Source: Sphingomonas jaspsi DSM 18422
Lineage (GTDB): Bacteria; Pseudomonadota; Alphaproteobacteria; Sphingomonadales; Sphingomonadaceae
Direction: 5' to 3'
Assembly: GCF_000585415.1 (NCBI RefSeq)
Contig: NZ_KK073876.1
Coordinates: forward strand, 865,810-929,809
DNA: 64,000 nt
Under the pieces are notes generated by a model. It was given only the letters and a program-made list of their open reading frames with translations, was not told the origin of the DNA and did no database searches. The first letter of the stretch is position 1; every line of letters begins with the position of its first letter. This document shows positions 1 through 9,555 of this stretch, in pieces. Position numbers and translations under genes: made by a program.

Positions 1-1
1 G

Positions 2-2266
2 GCGGTGCCGAAAGGTCCAAGCCTTAATCCCGACGACAAGCGGCTGGCGGTGCGCACCGAGGATCATCCGCTCGATTATGCCGGGTTCGAAGGCACGATC
101 CCCGACGATGAATATGGCGGCGGGACCGTGATGCTGTGGGACCGGGGCACCTGGACGCCGGAACCGGGCAAGGATCCGTCGAAAACGATCGAGGAAGGGC
201 ATCTCCATTTCCGTCTTGATGGCGAGCGAATGAAGGGCGACTGGGTGATGTTCCGCCTGAAGGGACGACCGGGCGAACGGCAAGAGCCGTGGATGCTGAA
301 GAAGGTCGACGACGATTTCGCCGGCCCGGGCGAAGAACTGGTCGAACGCTGCCTGACCAGCGTCGACACCGGTCGGACGATGGAAGAAATCTCTTCCGGC
401 AAAAATGTGGGCCGCAAAAAAGTTATCGGCAGGAAAACGTCGGTGAAGTCGTCTGCCTTCCGGCCGGTGCAGTTGGCGACCCTAGTCGATGCCGTGCCGT
501 CCGGAAGCGACTGGATCCACGAATATAAATATGACGGTTACCGGCTGCTGCTTGCCACCGGCGACGGAGCGGCAACCGCCTTTACCCGCAACGGCAAGGA
601 CTGGTCGGAACGGTTTGCCAGCATCGTCGCCGCTGCCGCCGCGCAGCTACCGCCGGGCTGCCTGATCGATGGAGAGGCCGTCGCGCTGGACAAGGACGGA
701 AAGCCGGACTTCGCGCTGCTCCAGGCCAGCCTGAAGGATGACGGGTCGGCCGACCTCGACTTTTTCGCCTTCGACCTGCTGGTCGACCAGGGCGAAGACA
801 TCGCCAAGCTGCCCAACATCGAACGCAAGGCGCGCCTCGCCGCGTTGATGCAGCGGGCCGCGCGCCCGCTCCATTATGCCGACCATATCGTCGCCAAGGG
901 CGAAGAGCTGTATCGTGCAATCTGCGCCGAGGGCGGCGAGGGCATCATTTCGAAGAAGGCCAGCGCAGCCTACTCCGGGCGGCGCGGCCGCAACTGGCTG
1001 AAGATCAAGTGCATCAACCGCCAGGAATTCCTGATCGCCGGATGGACCGCGAGCGACAAGAAGCGCGGCTTCAAGTCGCTGATCCTCGCCACCCGCGACG
1101 GCAAGGCGCTCCGCTACGCCGGGAAGGTCGGCACCGGCTTCACCCAGGCGCTGATGGACGAACTGCGCGACAAGATGGCGTCGCTTCAAACCGAAGCGCC
1201 GGCCATCGATGTCCCCCGCGCCGATGCGCGCGGCGCGACATGGGTGCAGCCGTCGCTGGTGGCGGAAATCGCCTTCACCGAATTCACGCCTGCCGGGACG
1301 CTGCGCCACCCCAGTTTCATCGGCCTGCGCGAGGACAAGCCTGCCGCGACGGTCAAGCGGGAGAAGGCCGAACCGCTTTCCACGACTGAGGTCGCGGCGG
1401 ACCGCTTCGGCGTCAGGATCAGCAGCGAAGACCGACAGATCTTCCCGGAAGCCGAGCTGACCAAGGGCGATCTTGCCGACTACTATGCCAAGGTCTCAGC
1501 TATCTTCCTGCGCGACGCCGCCAAGCGTCCGATGACGTTGGTCCGCTGTCCGCAAGGCCGCGGCAAGCAATGCTTTTTCCAGAAACACGACACCGGCGGG
1601 CTGGGCGAGCATGTCCATCACGTCCCGATCAAGGAGAAGGACGGGACCAGCGAAGATTATCTGTGGTTCGACGACCCGCGCGGCGTATTGGCCTGCGTGC
1701 AGATGGGCACGATCGAATTCCACGGCTGGGGTAGCCGGATCAAGCCGCTGGAAAAGCCTGACAGGATGGTCTTCGACCTCGACCCCGACGAAGGGCTCGA
1801 CTGGGACTTCGTGCGCAGAGCGGCGAAGCGATTGCGAGAGGTGCTGGCGGATATCGGACTGGTCAGCTTTCCGATGCTATCGGGCGGAAAGGGCGTGCAC
1901 GTCGTCGTTCCGCTCGACGCCGGCGCGGCCTGGCCCAAGGTGAAGGATTTCGCCGAGCGCTTCAGCCGCGCCATGGCCGAGGCGGAACCCGACCTGTTTA
2001 CCGCCAACATTCGCAAGAAAGAGCGCAAGGGCCGCATCTTCCTCGACTGGCTGCGCAACCAGCGCGGGGCGACGGCGGTGATGCCCTATTCGGTTCGTGC
2101 GCGGGAAAATGCACCGGTAGCTGCCCCGATAAACTGGTCCGAACTGGACAAGATTTCCGGCGCCAACGTCTACACCATCAAGGATGCCGACCTGTTGTTG
2201 AGACGCGCGGCGTCAAAGTCGCTCGCCGGCTGGGGCGAGGCCAAGCAGGCGCTGCCCGATTATTGA
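2..2266 (+). CDS. ligD: ATP-dependent DNA ligase D, multifunctional (5' end outside window)
   Basis: Non-homologous end-joining enzyme that trims, fills and seals double-strand breaks, normally with Ku. The reading frame is already open at base 2 and the first visible residues are inside the 3'-phosphoesterase domain (TEDHPLDYAGFEG... then EYGGGTV), so the true start lies upstream. Domain order is phosphoesterase (about residues 1-115 of the visible part), ATP ligase (about 150-450, adenylation motif EYKYDGYR at 173-180, Lys175 as nucleotidyl acceptor) and a C-terminal primase-polymerase (about 470-750, FDLDPDEGLD near residue 590 with the metal-binding aspartates). This PE-LIG-POL order is the one known from Pseudomonas-type LigD. 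No Ku gene is visible in the window; it may lie upstream. It converges on, and overlaps by 7 bp, the next gene. Confidence 0.95.
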   Translation, partial: AVPKGPSLNPDDKRLAVRTEDHPLDYAGFEGTIPDDEYGGGTVMLWDRGTWTPEPGKDPSKTIEEGHLHFRLDGERMKGDWVMFRLKGRPGERQEPWMLKKVDDDFAGPGEELVERCLTSVDTGRTMEEISSGKNVGRKKVIGRKTSVKSSAFRPVQLATLVDAVPSGSDWIHEYKYDGYRLLLATGDGAATAFTRNGKDWSERFASIVAAAAAQLPPGCLIDGEAVALDKDGKPDFALLQASLKDDGSADLDFFAFDLLVDQGEDIAKLPNIERKARLAALMQRAARPLHYADHIVAKGEELYRAICAEGGEGIISKKASAAYSGRRGRNWLKIKCINRQEFLIAGWTASDKKRGFKSLILATRDGKALRYAGKVGTGFTQALMDELRDKMASLQTEAPAIDVPRADARGATWVQPSLVAEIAFTEFTPAGTLRHPSFIGLREDKPAATVKREKAEPLSTTEVAADRFGVRISSEDRQIFPEAELTKGDLADYYAKVSAIFLRDAAKRPMTLVRCPQGRGKQCFFQKHDTGGLGEHVHHVPIKEKDGTSEDYLWFDDPRGVLACVQMGTIEFHGWGSRIKPLEKPDRMVFDLDPDEGLDWDFVRRAAKRLREVLADIGLVSFPMLSGGKGVHVVVPLDAGAAWPKVKDFAERFSRAMAEAEPDLFTANIRKKERKGRIFLDWLRNQRGATAVMPYSVRARENAPVAAPINWSELDKISGANVYTIKDADLLLRRAASKSLAGWGEAKQALPDY

Positions 2267-3216
2267 CCGGCGAAGCGGTCGGTCGCGCGCACCAGCCCGT
2301 CCGTGATCCCCGGTTCGGTGTAGAGATGCCCGCCGTCGGGCACGATCTGAAGGTCGACCTCCGGCCACGCCTTCTCAAGATCCCATGCCGCCGCGGGCGG
2401 GGTGCAGCAGTCGTGGCGACCTTGGACGATCACGCCGGGGATGCCCTTCAGACGGTCCGCGTTGGCGAGCAACTGCCCCTCGTCGAGCCAGCCTTTATAT
2501 TTCATATAATGGTTCTCGATCCGCGCGATCGCGATGGCGTGGCTGTCCTCGGTGAAATCGGCCAGCATCGCTTCGTCGGGCAGCAGGGTGACGGTGACGC
2601 CTTCCCACATGCTCCAGCGCTTGGCGGCTTCGAGCTGGACGGCTTCGTCGGTGCCAGTCAGCCGCTTGCGATAGGCTTCGACCAAGTCGCCGCGCTCGGG
2701 CTCGGGAATGAAGCCGACGAACTTCTCCCATTCTTCAGGGTAGAGCTCCGACGCGCCATATTTGTAGAGCCAGTCGACCTCGCGCTGGCGGAACAGGAAA
2801 ATGCCGCGCAGCACCAGCTCGGTAACGCGATCCGGATGCGACTGGGCGTAGGCGAGGCTTAGGGTCGAGCCCCAGCTGCCGCCGAAGACCATCCACTTTT
2901 CGACGCCCATGACCGAAGTGCGCAACCGCTCGATATCTTCGACCAAGTCCCAGGTCGTGTTGTCGTCCAGGCTGGCGAACGGCGTCGAACGACCGCAGCC
3001 GCGCTGGTCGAAGAGCAGGATGTCGTAGCGCGTCGGGTCGAACTGGCGGCGCTGGCCGGGGCTGATGCCGGATCCGGGACCGCCGTGCAGGAAGACGACC
3101 GGCTTGGCGCCCTTGGTCCCGCAGCGTTCCCAGTAGAGCGTGTGCCCGTCGCCGACGTCCAGCATGCCGCTGTCGTAAGGTTCGATGGCCGGATAGAGGG
3201 TGCGGCGCTCGTTCAT
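2260..3216 (-). CDS. pip: Proline iminopeptidase (alpha/beta hydrolase, S33)
   Basis: Cytoplasmic exopeptidase that releases N-terminal proline. The 318-residue protein has the family oxyanion motif HGGPGSG at 44-50, the nucleophile elbow GGSWGS at 112-117 (Ser114), and a C-terminal GRHD...DGGH pair supplying Asp and His. Length matches bacterial Pip. The ATG at 3216 is preceded by a GGGGAA Shine-Dalgarno sequence; an in-frame TTG one codon upstream is unlikely to be used. The 3' end overlaps ligD tail to tail. A strong terminator separates it from the TonB receptor transcribed in the same direction upstream, so it is probably its own unit. Confidence 0.93.
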   Translation of the reverse strand: MNERRTLYPAIEPYDSGMLDVGDGHTLYWERCGTKGAKPVVFLHGGPGSGISPGQRRQFDPTRYDILLFDQRGCGRSTPFASLDDNTTWDLVEDIERLRTSVMGVEKWMVFGGSWGSTLSLAYAQSHPDRVTELVLRGIFLFRQREVDWLYKYGASELYPEEWEKFVGFIPEPERGDLVEAYRKRLTGTDEAVQLEAAKRWSMWEGVTVTLLPDEAMLADFTEDSHAIAIARIENHYMKYKGWLDEGQLLANADRLKGIPGVIVQGRHDCCTPPAAAWDLEKAWPEVDLQIVPDGGHLYTEPGITDGLVRATDRFAGQ

Positions 3217-3233
3217 CAACTTCCCCGTTGCAC

Positions 3234-3268
3234 AAAAAAGGCGGCGGATGCGTAGCGCACCCGCCGCC
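3234..3268 (-). terminator. Rho-independent terminator of the TonB receptor gene
   Basis: Read on the minus strand, an 8-bp GC stem plus a 4-bp upper stem (GGCGGCGG and TGCG arms, loop of 3) is followed directly by six T residues. It lies 26 bp past the receptor stop codon and just before the pip ribosome-binding site. Confidence 0.85.
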
Positions 3269-3294
3269 CCAAGGCGATGTCTAAGATTGGCGTC

Positions 3295-5568
3295 TTAGAA
3301 CTTGTAGCCGAACTCCACGCCCCAGATGCGCGGTTCGTTGACCATCGCGGTGAGGTTGTTGAAGTCGATGCCGCTGACCGCGCTCTTGTCGTTGAGGATG
3401 TTGCGGCCGAAGGCGGCAACATCGAAGCGGTCAGTCTTGTAGCCGACGCGAAGACCGCCCTCGGTCAGCTGGTCGTCAGAAAATTCGACCGACTGGTATA
3501 GGAAGAAGTTGATCTTCGAGCGGTGGTACCAGTCGGTGAAGACGTAGAGCGAGCCATCGCCGACCGGATGTTCGTAACCGGCCGACCAGTTGATTGTCCA
3601 CTTCGGCGCCTGCGGCAGCTGGTTGCCGTTGATGTAGACCTCGCCCGGATCGAACGGCACCGAGGGAACCGCGAACGGATCGGTCACGGTGCAGGCCGCG
3701 CCGCAGACTTCGACCGTCAGGTTCTTGTCGTGGATCTTGGCGATGTTGAGGCTGACGCCGCCGGTCAGCGTCAGGCCGCGGACCGGGCGCGCTTCCAGTT
3801 CCGCTTCGAACCCATGGCCCTTCACCGCCTTGGCGTTGAGCAGCAGATTGGCGTTGTTGGCGCCGCCCACGGCCGACAGCTGCAGATCCTTGGTCTTGAA
3901 GAAGTAACCGGTCAGGTTGAAGCGCAGCTTGCGGTCGAGGAGAACCGTCTTGATGCCGGCTTCGTACGACATGGTGTTTTCGCTGTCCGCCGTCGACACG
4001 TCGCGGTCGAACAGGATGCGGCCCTGGATTGCCGGGGCGCGATAGCCCTTGGCGACGCGGGCGTAGACGTTGACGTCGGGGTTCAGTTCCTGGATCGCCG
4101 ACACGTCCCAGGTCAGCACGCTGTCCTTGACGCGGGTGGTCGTTTCCGGGACCGGACCGCCGCCGACGAAGATCGGACGCACGTCGTACAGACGCTCGGC
4201 GGTCAGCTTTTTCTTGTCGTGGTTCCAGCGGGCACCGGCCTGGACGGTCAGGCCGTTGTCGGTCTTGTAGTTGACCGAGCCGAAGATGCCGAGCGCGCGG
4301 GCTTCCTGGCGCTGGTTGACGATCGCCGACGGGTCGGTCGCGGTAGGCGAGCCGAAGTCGAGGCTTTCGATGTCGGTGTTTTCGTTGAAGTAGAAAACGC
4401 CGGCCTGGTAGCCGAGGCCCGTCGTGTTGTTCGACGCAATGCGCAGTTCCTGCGTGAACTGGTCGAGGCTCGGGATATTGTCCTGGCTCTGCGCCTGGAA
4501 CGGGATGAAGCCCGGGCCGGTGTCGGTGCCGCCGTCGATGTCGCCGCGGCTCTTGACCGTGCCGTGCCAGTAGCTGGTGACCGAATAGAAGGTCGCCGGA
4601 CCGAAGTCATATTCGATCGTGCCGGCCAGGTTCTGGGTCTTCAGCTTCTGGAAGTTGAGGCCGTTGGTGCTGACCTTGTCGCGCTTGAACTTGCCTCCGT
4701 CGAGGCCGACCAGCTTGTTGCTGCCGGTTTCGAAGGCGTTTGCGCGGAACAGGCGGGCATCGCCGTCAAGGTCGCGCAGCTGGCCGGTCAGGCGAATCTT
4801 TAGCTCGTCGGTCGGGCGGAATTCGACCTGCGCGCGCAGCGCGATGTCGTCATAGCCTTCCAGGTCGTGCTTGCCCGGTTCGCTGACATTGTCGACCCAG
4901 TTGCCGCGGTGCTGCCACAGGCCCGACACGCGGACCGCCACCTTGTCGCTGACCTCGCCGCCGACGGCACCTTCGGCATTGATCGTGCCCAGCGTACCGG
5001 CAGTCAGCTTGACGTAGCTCTTGCCCTTGCCCGGCTTCACCGTGTCGAACTTGACGATCCCGGCCGGCGTGTTGCGGCCGAACAGCGTACCCTGCGGGCC
5101 GCGCAGTACTTCGACGCGGTCGAGGTCGAATACCGGGAAGCCCTTCAGGATCGGGCTTTCCAGCACGACGTCGTCATAAACGACGCTGACCGGCTGCGAC
5201 GCGTTGAGGTCGAAGTCGGTGTTGCCGAGGCCGCGAATGTAGAAGCGCGGGAAGGTACGGCCGAACGAGCTTTCGATGTTGAGACTGGGGACGCGGCCGG
5301 CCAGCGCGCGGATGTCGCTGCCGCTCGACGTGATCGCGTTCAGCGTGTCGTCGTTGACGGTCGCGACCGACAGCGGAATGTCCTGCAGGTTTTCGCTGCG
5401 GCGCTGCGCGGTGACGACGATTTCGCCGAGCTGGTCGCTGGTCGCAGTATCCTGCGCCGGGGCGGGCTGCGCCGCGTCCTGGGCAAAGGCCGGCACGGCG
5501 AACAGGCTGGCAGTGGCCAGCGCGAGGATGGAAATATGTGAGATGCGGCGCATCGGAATCGCTTTCAT
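3295..5568 (-). CDS. TonB-dependent outer membrane receptor
   Basis: Outer membrane beta-barrel that imports a substrate using TonB energy. The chosen ATG (5568) gives a 757-residue precursor with a signal peptide (MKAIPMRRIS, hydrophobic core, cleavage after AVPAFA), then a plug that starts with a TonB-box-like stretch (GEIVVTAQRRSENLQDIPLSV), the plug motif RIEVLRGPQGTLFGRNT-like segment, and a 22-strand barrel ending in a terminal Phe (GVEFGYKF), the usual barrel-assembly signal. An in-frame ATG at 5553 is an alternative start. The sequence style is that of the large sphingomonad receptor expansions whose substrates cannot be deduced from sequence. No siderophore or polysaccharide genes sit next to it. 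Own promoter and terminator are visible. Confidence 0.92.
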   Translation of the reverse strand: MKAIPMRRISHISILALATASLFAVPAFAQDAAQPAPAQDTATSDQLGEIVVTAQRRSENLQDIPLSVATVNDDTLNAITSSGSDIRALAGRVPSLNIESSFGRTFPRFYIRGLGNTDFDLNASQPVSVVYDDVVLESPILKGFPVFDLDRVEVLRGPQGTLFGRNTPAGIVKFDTVKPGKGKSYVKLTAGTLGTINAEGAVGGEVSDKVAVRVSGLWQHRGNWVDNVSEPGKHDLEGYDDIALRAQVEFRPTDELKIRLTGQLRDLDGDARLFRANAFETGSNKLVGLDGGKFKRDKVSTNGLNFQKLKTQNLAGTIEYDFGPATFYSVTSYWHGTVKSRGDIDGGTDTGPGFIPFQAQSQDNIPSLDQFTQELRIASNNTTGLGYQAGVFYFNENTDIESLDFGSPTATDPSAIVNQRQEARALGIFGSVNYKTDNGLTVQAGARWNHDKKKLTAERLYDVRPIFVGGGPVPETTTRVKDSVLTWDVSAIQELNPDVNVYARVAKGYRAPAIQGRILFDRDVSTADSENTMSYEAGIKTVLLDRKLRFNLTGYFFKTKDLQLSAVGGANNANLLLNAKAVKGHGFEAELEARPVRGLTLTGGVSLNIAKIHDKNLTVEVCGAACTVTDPFAVPSVPFDPGEVYINGNQLPQAPKWTINWSAGYEHPVGDGSLYVFTDWYHRSKINFFLYQSVEFSDDQLTEGGLRVGYKTDRFDVAAFGRNILNDKSAVSGIDFNNLTAMVNEPRIWGVEFGYKF

Positions 5569-5620
5569 TATCTGTGCGATGGGTGAGCGCCCCCCCGCGG
5601 GCCGCTCCGATGCTTCGGCG

Positions 5621-5648
5621 CCTGTAACCAAGCCGACACATGAGTCAA
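5621..5648 (-). promoter_or_regulatory. Putative sigma70-type promoter of the TonB receptor
   Basis: On the minus strand TTGACT (5648-5643) is followed after 16 bp by TACAGG (5626-5621), about 55 bp upstream of the receptor ATG. The -35 match is good and the -10 match weak. No clear Fur-type palindrome is seen. Confidence 0.35.
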
Positions 5649-5698
5649 CGCGCGGCGGCGGGCGGCGTTAAGAATTCACGCGTGCTGTGGCTTTGAGG

Positions 5699-7069
5699 TC
5701 AAAAGGAAAATTCGTCGTAGACCCGGCTGACGTCGCCATTCCAATCGCCGTGATACCGTTCCAGCAGACGGTCGGCGAAAGTCTTTCCGGTCGCCACCAC
5801 GTCCCGCAGCGGATCGAGGAATCCGCCTTCATTGTCGCCGCTGGCATTGAGCTGGGCGCGGTCGGTAAGGCCGGCGGCGGCGATGTCGAGCACGCGCGCG
5901 GCAAGGTCGCGCACCGTCCCGCCGCCTGGCACGGACGCTTCCAGCGCCTGGCGCGGTACCGCGTGGCGCAGCGCTTCGCGCTCCTCGATCGACCAGTCCT
6001 TGCAAAGGTCCCAGGCTGCATCGAGCGCCGTATCGGAATAGAGCAGGCCGACCCACAGCGCGGGAAGCGCGCAGATGCGGCCCCAGCGCCCGCCGTCCGC
6101 GCCGCGCATCTCGAGGAAGCTCTTCAAGCGTACTTCGGGGAAAGCCGTCGACAGATGGTCGGTCCAGTCAGCGATGGTCGGCTTTTCGCCCGGCAGGACA
6201 CTCAGCTTGCCGTCGAGGAAGTCGCGGAAGCTAAGCCCCGCCGCGTCGATATACTGGCCGTCGCGAAAGACGAAATACATCGGCACGTCGAGCGCATAGT
6301 CGCAGTAGCGTTCGTAACCGAACCCGTCCTCGAACACGAACGGCAGCATGCCGGTCCGGTGCGGATCGGTGTCTTCCCAAATATGGCTGCGGAACGATTT
6401 GAAGCCGTTGGGCTTGCCCTCGGTGAAGGGCGAATTGGCAAAGAGGGCGGTCGCCACCGGCTGCAGCGCCAGCGACACGCGGAATTTCTTCACCATGTCG
6501 GCCTCGCTCGAATAGTCGAGGTTGGTCTGGATGGTGCAGGTGCGCAGCATCATGTCGAGGCCCAGCGTGCCGACGCGCGGCATGTGGTTCAGCATGATCT
6601 TGTAGCGGCCCTTGGGCATGATCGGAAGTTCGGCGCGGGTCTTGTCTGGCCACATGCCGAGCCCAAGGAAGCCGAGACCTAGGCGGTCGCCGATCGCCTT
6701 CACCTGTTCGAGGTGGCGACCGCTTTCGCGGCAGCTCTGGTGCAGATCCTGCAGCGCCGCGCCCGACAGTTCTAGCTGGCCGGCGGGTTCGAGGCTGATG
6801 GTGCCGTCCTGGCCCGACAGGGCAATGACGTTGCCATTCTCGATTACGGGCTCCCAGCCGAATTCGGTCATGCCCATCAACAGGTCGCGGATGCCGCCGG
6901 GCTCGTCATAGCTCGGCGCGCGATAGTCGCTGGTGCGATAGACGAACTTCTCGTGCTCGGTCCCGATGCGCCAGTTCTGGCGCGGCTTTTCGCCCTTCGA
7001 AAAGACCGACAGCAGGTCGTCGCGGGACTCGATCAGCGGGCTCGCCGAAGTGTCGGTACGCGTCGTCAT
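5699..7069 (-). CDS. gshA: Glutamate--cysteine ligase (GCS2-type)
   Basis: First step of glutathione synthesis: ATP-dependent joining of glutamate and cysteine in the cytoplasm. The 456-residue protein has the conserved N-terminal WRIGTEHEKFVY segment (glutamate/metal site), the DGTISLEPAGQLELSG block and the TIQTNLDYSSEADM block typical of the plant/alphaproteobacterial GCL family. Length fits that family. The start is the ATG at 7069, preceded by a GGGGG run; an upstream in-frame start would add a non-conserved 12-residue leader. Transcribed alone; gshB is not in the window. Confidence 0.93.
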   Translation of the reverse strand: MTTRTDTSASPLIESRDDLLSVFSKGEKPRQNWRIGTEHEKFVYRTSDYRAPSYDEPGGIRDLLMGMTEFGWEPVIENGNVIALSGQDGTISLEPAGQLELSGAALQDLHQSCRESGRHLEQVKAIGDRLGLGFLGLGMWPDKTRAELPIMPKGRYKIMLNHMPRVGTLGLDMMLRTCTIQTNLDYSSEADMVKKFRVSLALQPVATALFANSPFTEGKPNGFKSFRSHIWEDTDPHRTGMLPFVFEDGFGYERYCDYALDVPMYFVFRDGQYIDAAGLSFRDFLDGKLSVLPGEKPTIADWTDHLSTAFPEVRLKSFLEMRGADGGRWGRICALPALWVGLLYSDTALDAAWDLCKDWSIEEREALRHAVPRQALEASVPGGGTVRDLAARVLDIAAAGLTDRAQLNASGDNEGGFLDPLRDVVATGKTFADRLLERYHGDWNGDVSRVYDEFSF

Positions 7070-7129
7070 TGAAAACCCCCTGATGCGCGGACCGTCCCGC
7101 GTCAACGCGCATATGGTATCAATGTGAAA

Positions 7130-7870
7130 CTATTGCCAGTCCCCCGCGACGGCCATCCACGTCGCGATCGCGGCCAGCGCCGCCGTCTCCGCGCGGAGGA
7201 TACGCGGGCCGAGCGAAATGGCGATGCTGTTCGGCTGGGACCGAGCAAGTTCGCGCTCTTCGTCGGTAAAGCCGCCTTCAGGGCCGGTGAGGATGATCGC
7301 AGGGCCGGCCTTCAAGGCTTTTGCTGCGGGCTCGCCGCCATTTTCGTCGGCGAAATAGAGTGTCGCCCCTGGTTCGCGCATTTTGAGGAAGTCGGCGAGC
7401 GCTATCGGCTCTGCAATGGTGGGCAGGCTGGTTCGGTTGCACTGCTCGGCCGCCTCAATCGCGATGCTTCGAAGCCGCTCGATCTTGACCCGCTCTGCCA
7501 CGGTGCGTCGGGTCATTACGGGTTGCAGCCTAGAAATACCGAGCTCGGTCGCTTTTTCGACGAGCCAGTCGGTCTGCGCCCGTTTCACCGGCGCGAAGGC
7601 AAGCGTGAGGTCGGGGACATGTTCCTGCTCGCGCGTGCGTTCGGCGACGGCCAGCGTCATCCGCTTCTTGCCCACCTCGGCGACCTTCGCCAGCCATTCG
7701 CCGTTCGCACCGTCGAACAGCAGGGCCGCCTCGCCCTGCTTCAACCGCATGACATTGCCAAGGTAATTGGCCTGCGCGCCGTCGAGCGCGACCGTCGCGC
7801 CCTCACCAAGCGGCGTGTCGACGAACAGGCGCGGCAGGCTTTTGGGCGGCCAGGCGGGGGTGGCGATCAT
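7130..7870 (-). CDS. rsmE: 16S rRNA (uracil1498-N3)-methyltransferase
   Basis: SPOUT-class enzyme that methylates U1498 of 16S rRNA. From the ATG at 7870 it is 246 residues, the normal size. It has an N-terminal PUA-like part (LPRLFVDTPLGEG...LGNVMRLKQGE), the central WLVEKATELGI motif and the knotted C-terminal SAM site ILTGPEGGFTDEE followed by SLGPRILRAETAA. The frame stays open far upstream, but that extension is antisense to the neighbouring HAD gene and carries no homologous residues. It is divergent from the HAD gene with a 51-bp gap that must hold both promoters. Confidence 0.93.
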   Translation of the reverse strand: MIATPAWPPKSLPRLFVDTPLGEGATVALDGAQANYLGNVMRLKQGEAALLFDGANGEWLAKVAEVGKKRMTLAVAERTREQEHVPDLTLAFAPVKRAQTDWLVEKATELGISRLQPVMTRRTVAERVKIERLRSIAIEAAEQCNRTSLPTIAEPIALADFLKMREPGATLYFADENGGEPAAKALKAGPAIILTGPEGGFTDEERELARSQPNSIAISLGPRILRAETAALAAIATWMAVAGDWQ

Positions 7871-7921
7871 CGCCTTTCCGCATAGCTTCCGCGTCGCGCC
7901 GGTGCTAGCCGTCGCGCGACC

Positions 7922-8626
7922 ATGACCATCGACCTTATCTGCCTCGATGCCGACGACACGCTGTGGCACAACATGCGCCACTTCCACGCGACCGAGGATG
8001 CGCTGGTGGCGATGCTGGAGCCGTTCGTCGACGCGGGTGTTGCGCGCGACGCGCTGCTGGCGACCGAGCTCAAGAATCTCAAGCTCTACGGCTACGGCGC
8101 CAAGTCCTTCACCCTCTCGATGATCGAAACGGCGTTCGACTTGGGCGGCGACGACATCCCTTCGTCCGTCATCCGCGATATCCTTCATGCCGGCCGCGCG
8201 CTGTGCGATCATCCGGTCGAATTGCTCGACGGGGTTGCCGACACGATGCACGCACTGGCCGAACGCGGGCGGCTGGTGCTGGTGACCAAGGGCGACCTGT
8301 TCCACCAGGAAGCGAAATTGGCCGCATCGGGCCTCGGCGACCATTTCGCCGGGATCGAGATCGTCAGCGACAAGAAGGCGGACACGTTTCGCGCCATCTT
8401 CGACCGCTACGGTTCGGCACCCGACGCCGCGATCATGGCCGGCGATTCGATGCGCAGCGACGTGAAGCCCGCGCTCGAGGCTGGGGCGTGGGCCGCCTAC
8501 ATCCCGCAGCCGCTGCAGTGGAGCCATGAACAGGGCGACCCGCCCGCCGATCATCCGCGCTACCGCGAACTGCCGTCGCTGGCCGCACTGGTGAACTGGA
8601 TCGACGACATAGGGCGGGCTGCGTGA
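7922..8626 (+). CDS. HAD-superfamily hydrolase (phosphatase-like)
   Basis: Haloacid-dehalogenase fold protein of 234 residues. Motif I is LDADDTLW (Asp9 nucleophile, Asp11 acid/base), motif II is LVTKGD (Thr), a Lys follows at SDKKADTF, and motif IV is MAGDSMRSD, so all catalytic residues are kept. The helical cap lies between motifs I and II (about residues 15-105). Likely a small-molecule phosphatase; the substrate is not predictable. Its stop overlaps the GTG start of ubiA by 4 bp (GTGA), so the two are translationally coupled. Confidence 0.85.
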   Translation: MTIDLICLDADDTLWHNMRHFHATEDALVAMLEPFVDAGVARDALLATELKNLKLYGYGAKSFTLSMIETAFDLGGDDIPSSVIRDILHAGRALCDHPVELLDGVADTMHALAERGRLVLVTKGDLFHQEAKLAASGLGDHFAGIEIVSDKKADTFRAIFDRYGSAPDAAIMAGDSMRSDVKPALEAGAWAAYIPQPLQWSHEQGDPPADHPRYRELPSLAALVNWIDDIGRAA

Positions 8627-9537
8627 GCGAGACGGAGATCGTCCCCGACAGCGAGCGCACCGGCCTGATCGGCGCGCTGCCGCGACCGCTGCGACCCTAT
8701 GCCTCGCTGATGCGGCTCGACCGGCCGATCGGGACGTGGCTACTGTTCTGGCCATGCGCGTGGGGCGTCGCTCTGGCCGGGGTGCGGGGGCAGTGGCCGC
8801 TGTTCGCCTGGCTCGCGCTTGGCGCTTTTGCGATGCGATCGGCGGGCTGCGCCTATAACGACATCGTCGACCGCGACCTCGACAAGAAGGTAGAGCGCAC
8901 CCGCCTGCGTCCGCTGGCGTCGGGGCGGGTTTCGCTGAAGGCCGCGTGGGTGCTGGTGATTGGCCTCTCGCTGGTCGGGTTGGTGGTGCTGCTCCAGCTC
9001 AAACCCGTGGCACAACTCGTGGCGCTGCTCAGCCTAGCGCCGGTCGCGGCCTATCCGTTCATGAAGCGCATCACCTGGTGGCCGCAAGCGTGGCTGGGGC
9101 TGGTGTTTGGCTGGGGCGCGCTTGTCGGCTGGCCCGCGGTGACCGGCGACTTCGCGCTAACGCCGCTGCTGTTGTGGGCCGGCACCATTTTCTGGGTCAT
9201 CGGCTACGACACGCTCTACGCCATCCAGGACATCGAGGACGACGCGCTGGTGGGCGTGAAGTCCAGTGCGCGGGCGTTGGGTGGCAAGGCGCGGCAAGGC
9301 GTCGGGCTGCTTTATGCCGCAGCGCTGATCGGCTGGTCGGCGGCGATCTGGTCGGTCATTCCCGATTCCCTGGCGCTGGTCGCGCTGTTGCCGGCCGCGC
9401 TGCATCTTGGCTGGCAGGTGGCCAAGGCCGACCCCGCCGACGGTGCGCTGGCGCTCCGGCTCTTTCGCTCCAACCGCTTCACCGGCCTGTTGCTGTTCGC
9501 CGCCTTTTTGACGGTCGGCTTGTCGGCGGCGCGGTGA
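8623..9537 (+). CDS. ubiA: 4-hydroxybenzoate polyprenyltransferase
   Basis: Integral inner membrane prenyltransferase that attaches the polyprenyl tail to 4-hydroxybenzoate in ubiquinone synthesis. The 304-residue protein has about eight or nine membrane segments and both aspartate-rich prenyl diphosphate/Mg sites: NDIVDRDLD in the first half and the DIEDD segment in the second. It begins with GTG at 8623, overlapping the stop of the HAD gene. Subfamily choice (UbiA rather than another aromatic prenyltransferase) rests on the PIGTWLLFWPCAWG and ERTRLRPLASG blocks. Confidence 0.92.
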   Translation: MSETEIVPDSERTGLIGALPRPLRPYASLMRLDRPIGTWLLFWPCAWGVALAGVRGQWPLFAWLALGAFAMRSAGCAYNDIVDRDLDKKVERTRLRPLASGRVSLKAAWVLVIGLSLVGLVVLLQLKPVAQLVALLSLAPVAAYPFMKRITWWPQAWLGLVFGWGALVGWPAVTGDFALTPLLLWAGTIFWVIGYDTLYAIQDIEDDALVGVKSSARALGGKARQGVGLLYAAALIGWSAAIWSVIPDSLALVALLPAALHLGWQVAKADPADGALALRLFRSNRFTGLLLFAAFLTVGLSAAR

Positions 9538-9555
9538 CCCTCTAGGCCGCCCGTC

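Noticed and set aside
7871..8755. N-terminal extension of rsmE on the minus strand
   Set aside because: The extension is antisense to the HAD and ubiA genes and is absent from known RsmE proteins, which start near the ATG at 7870.
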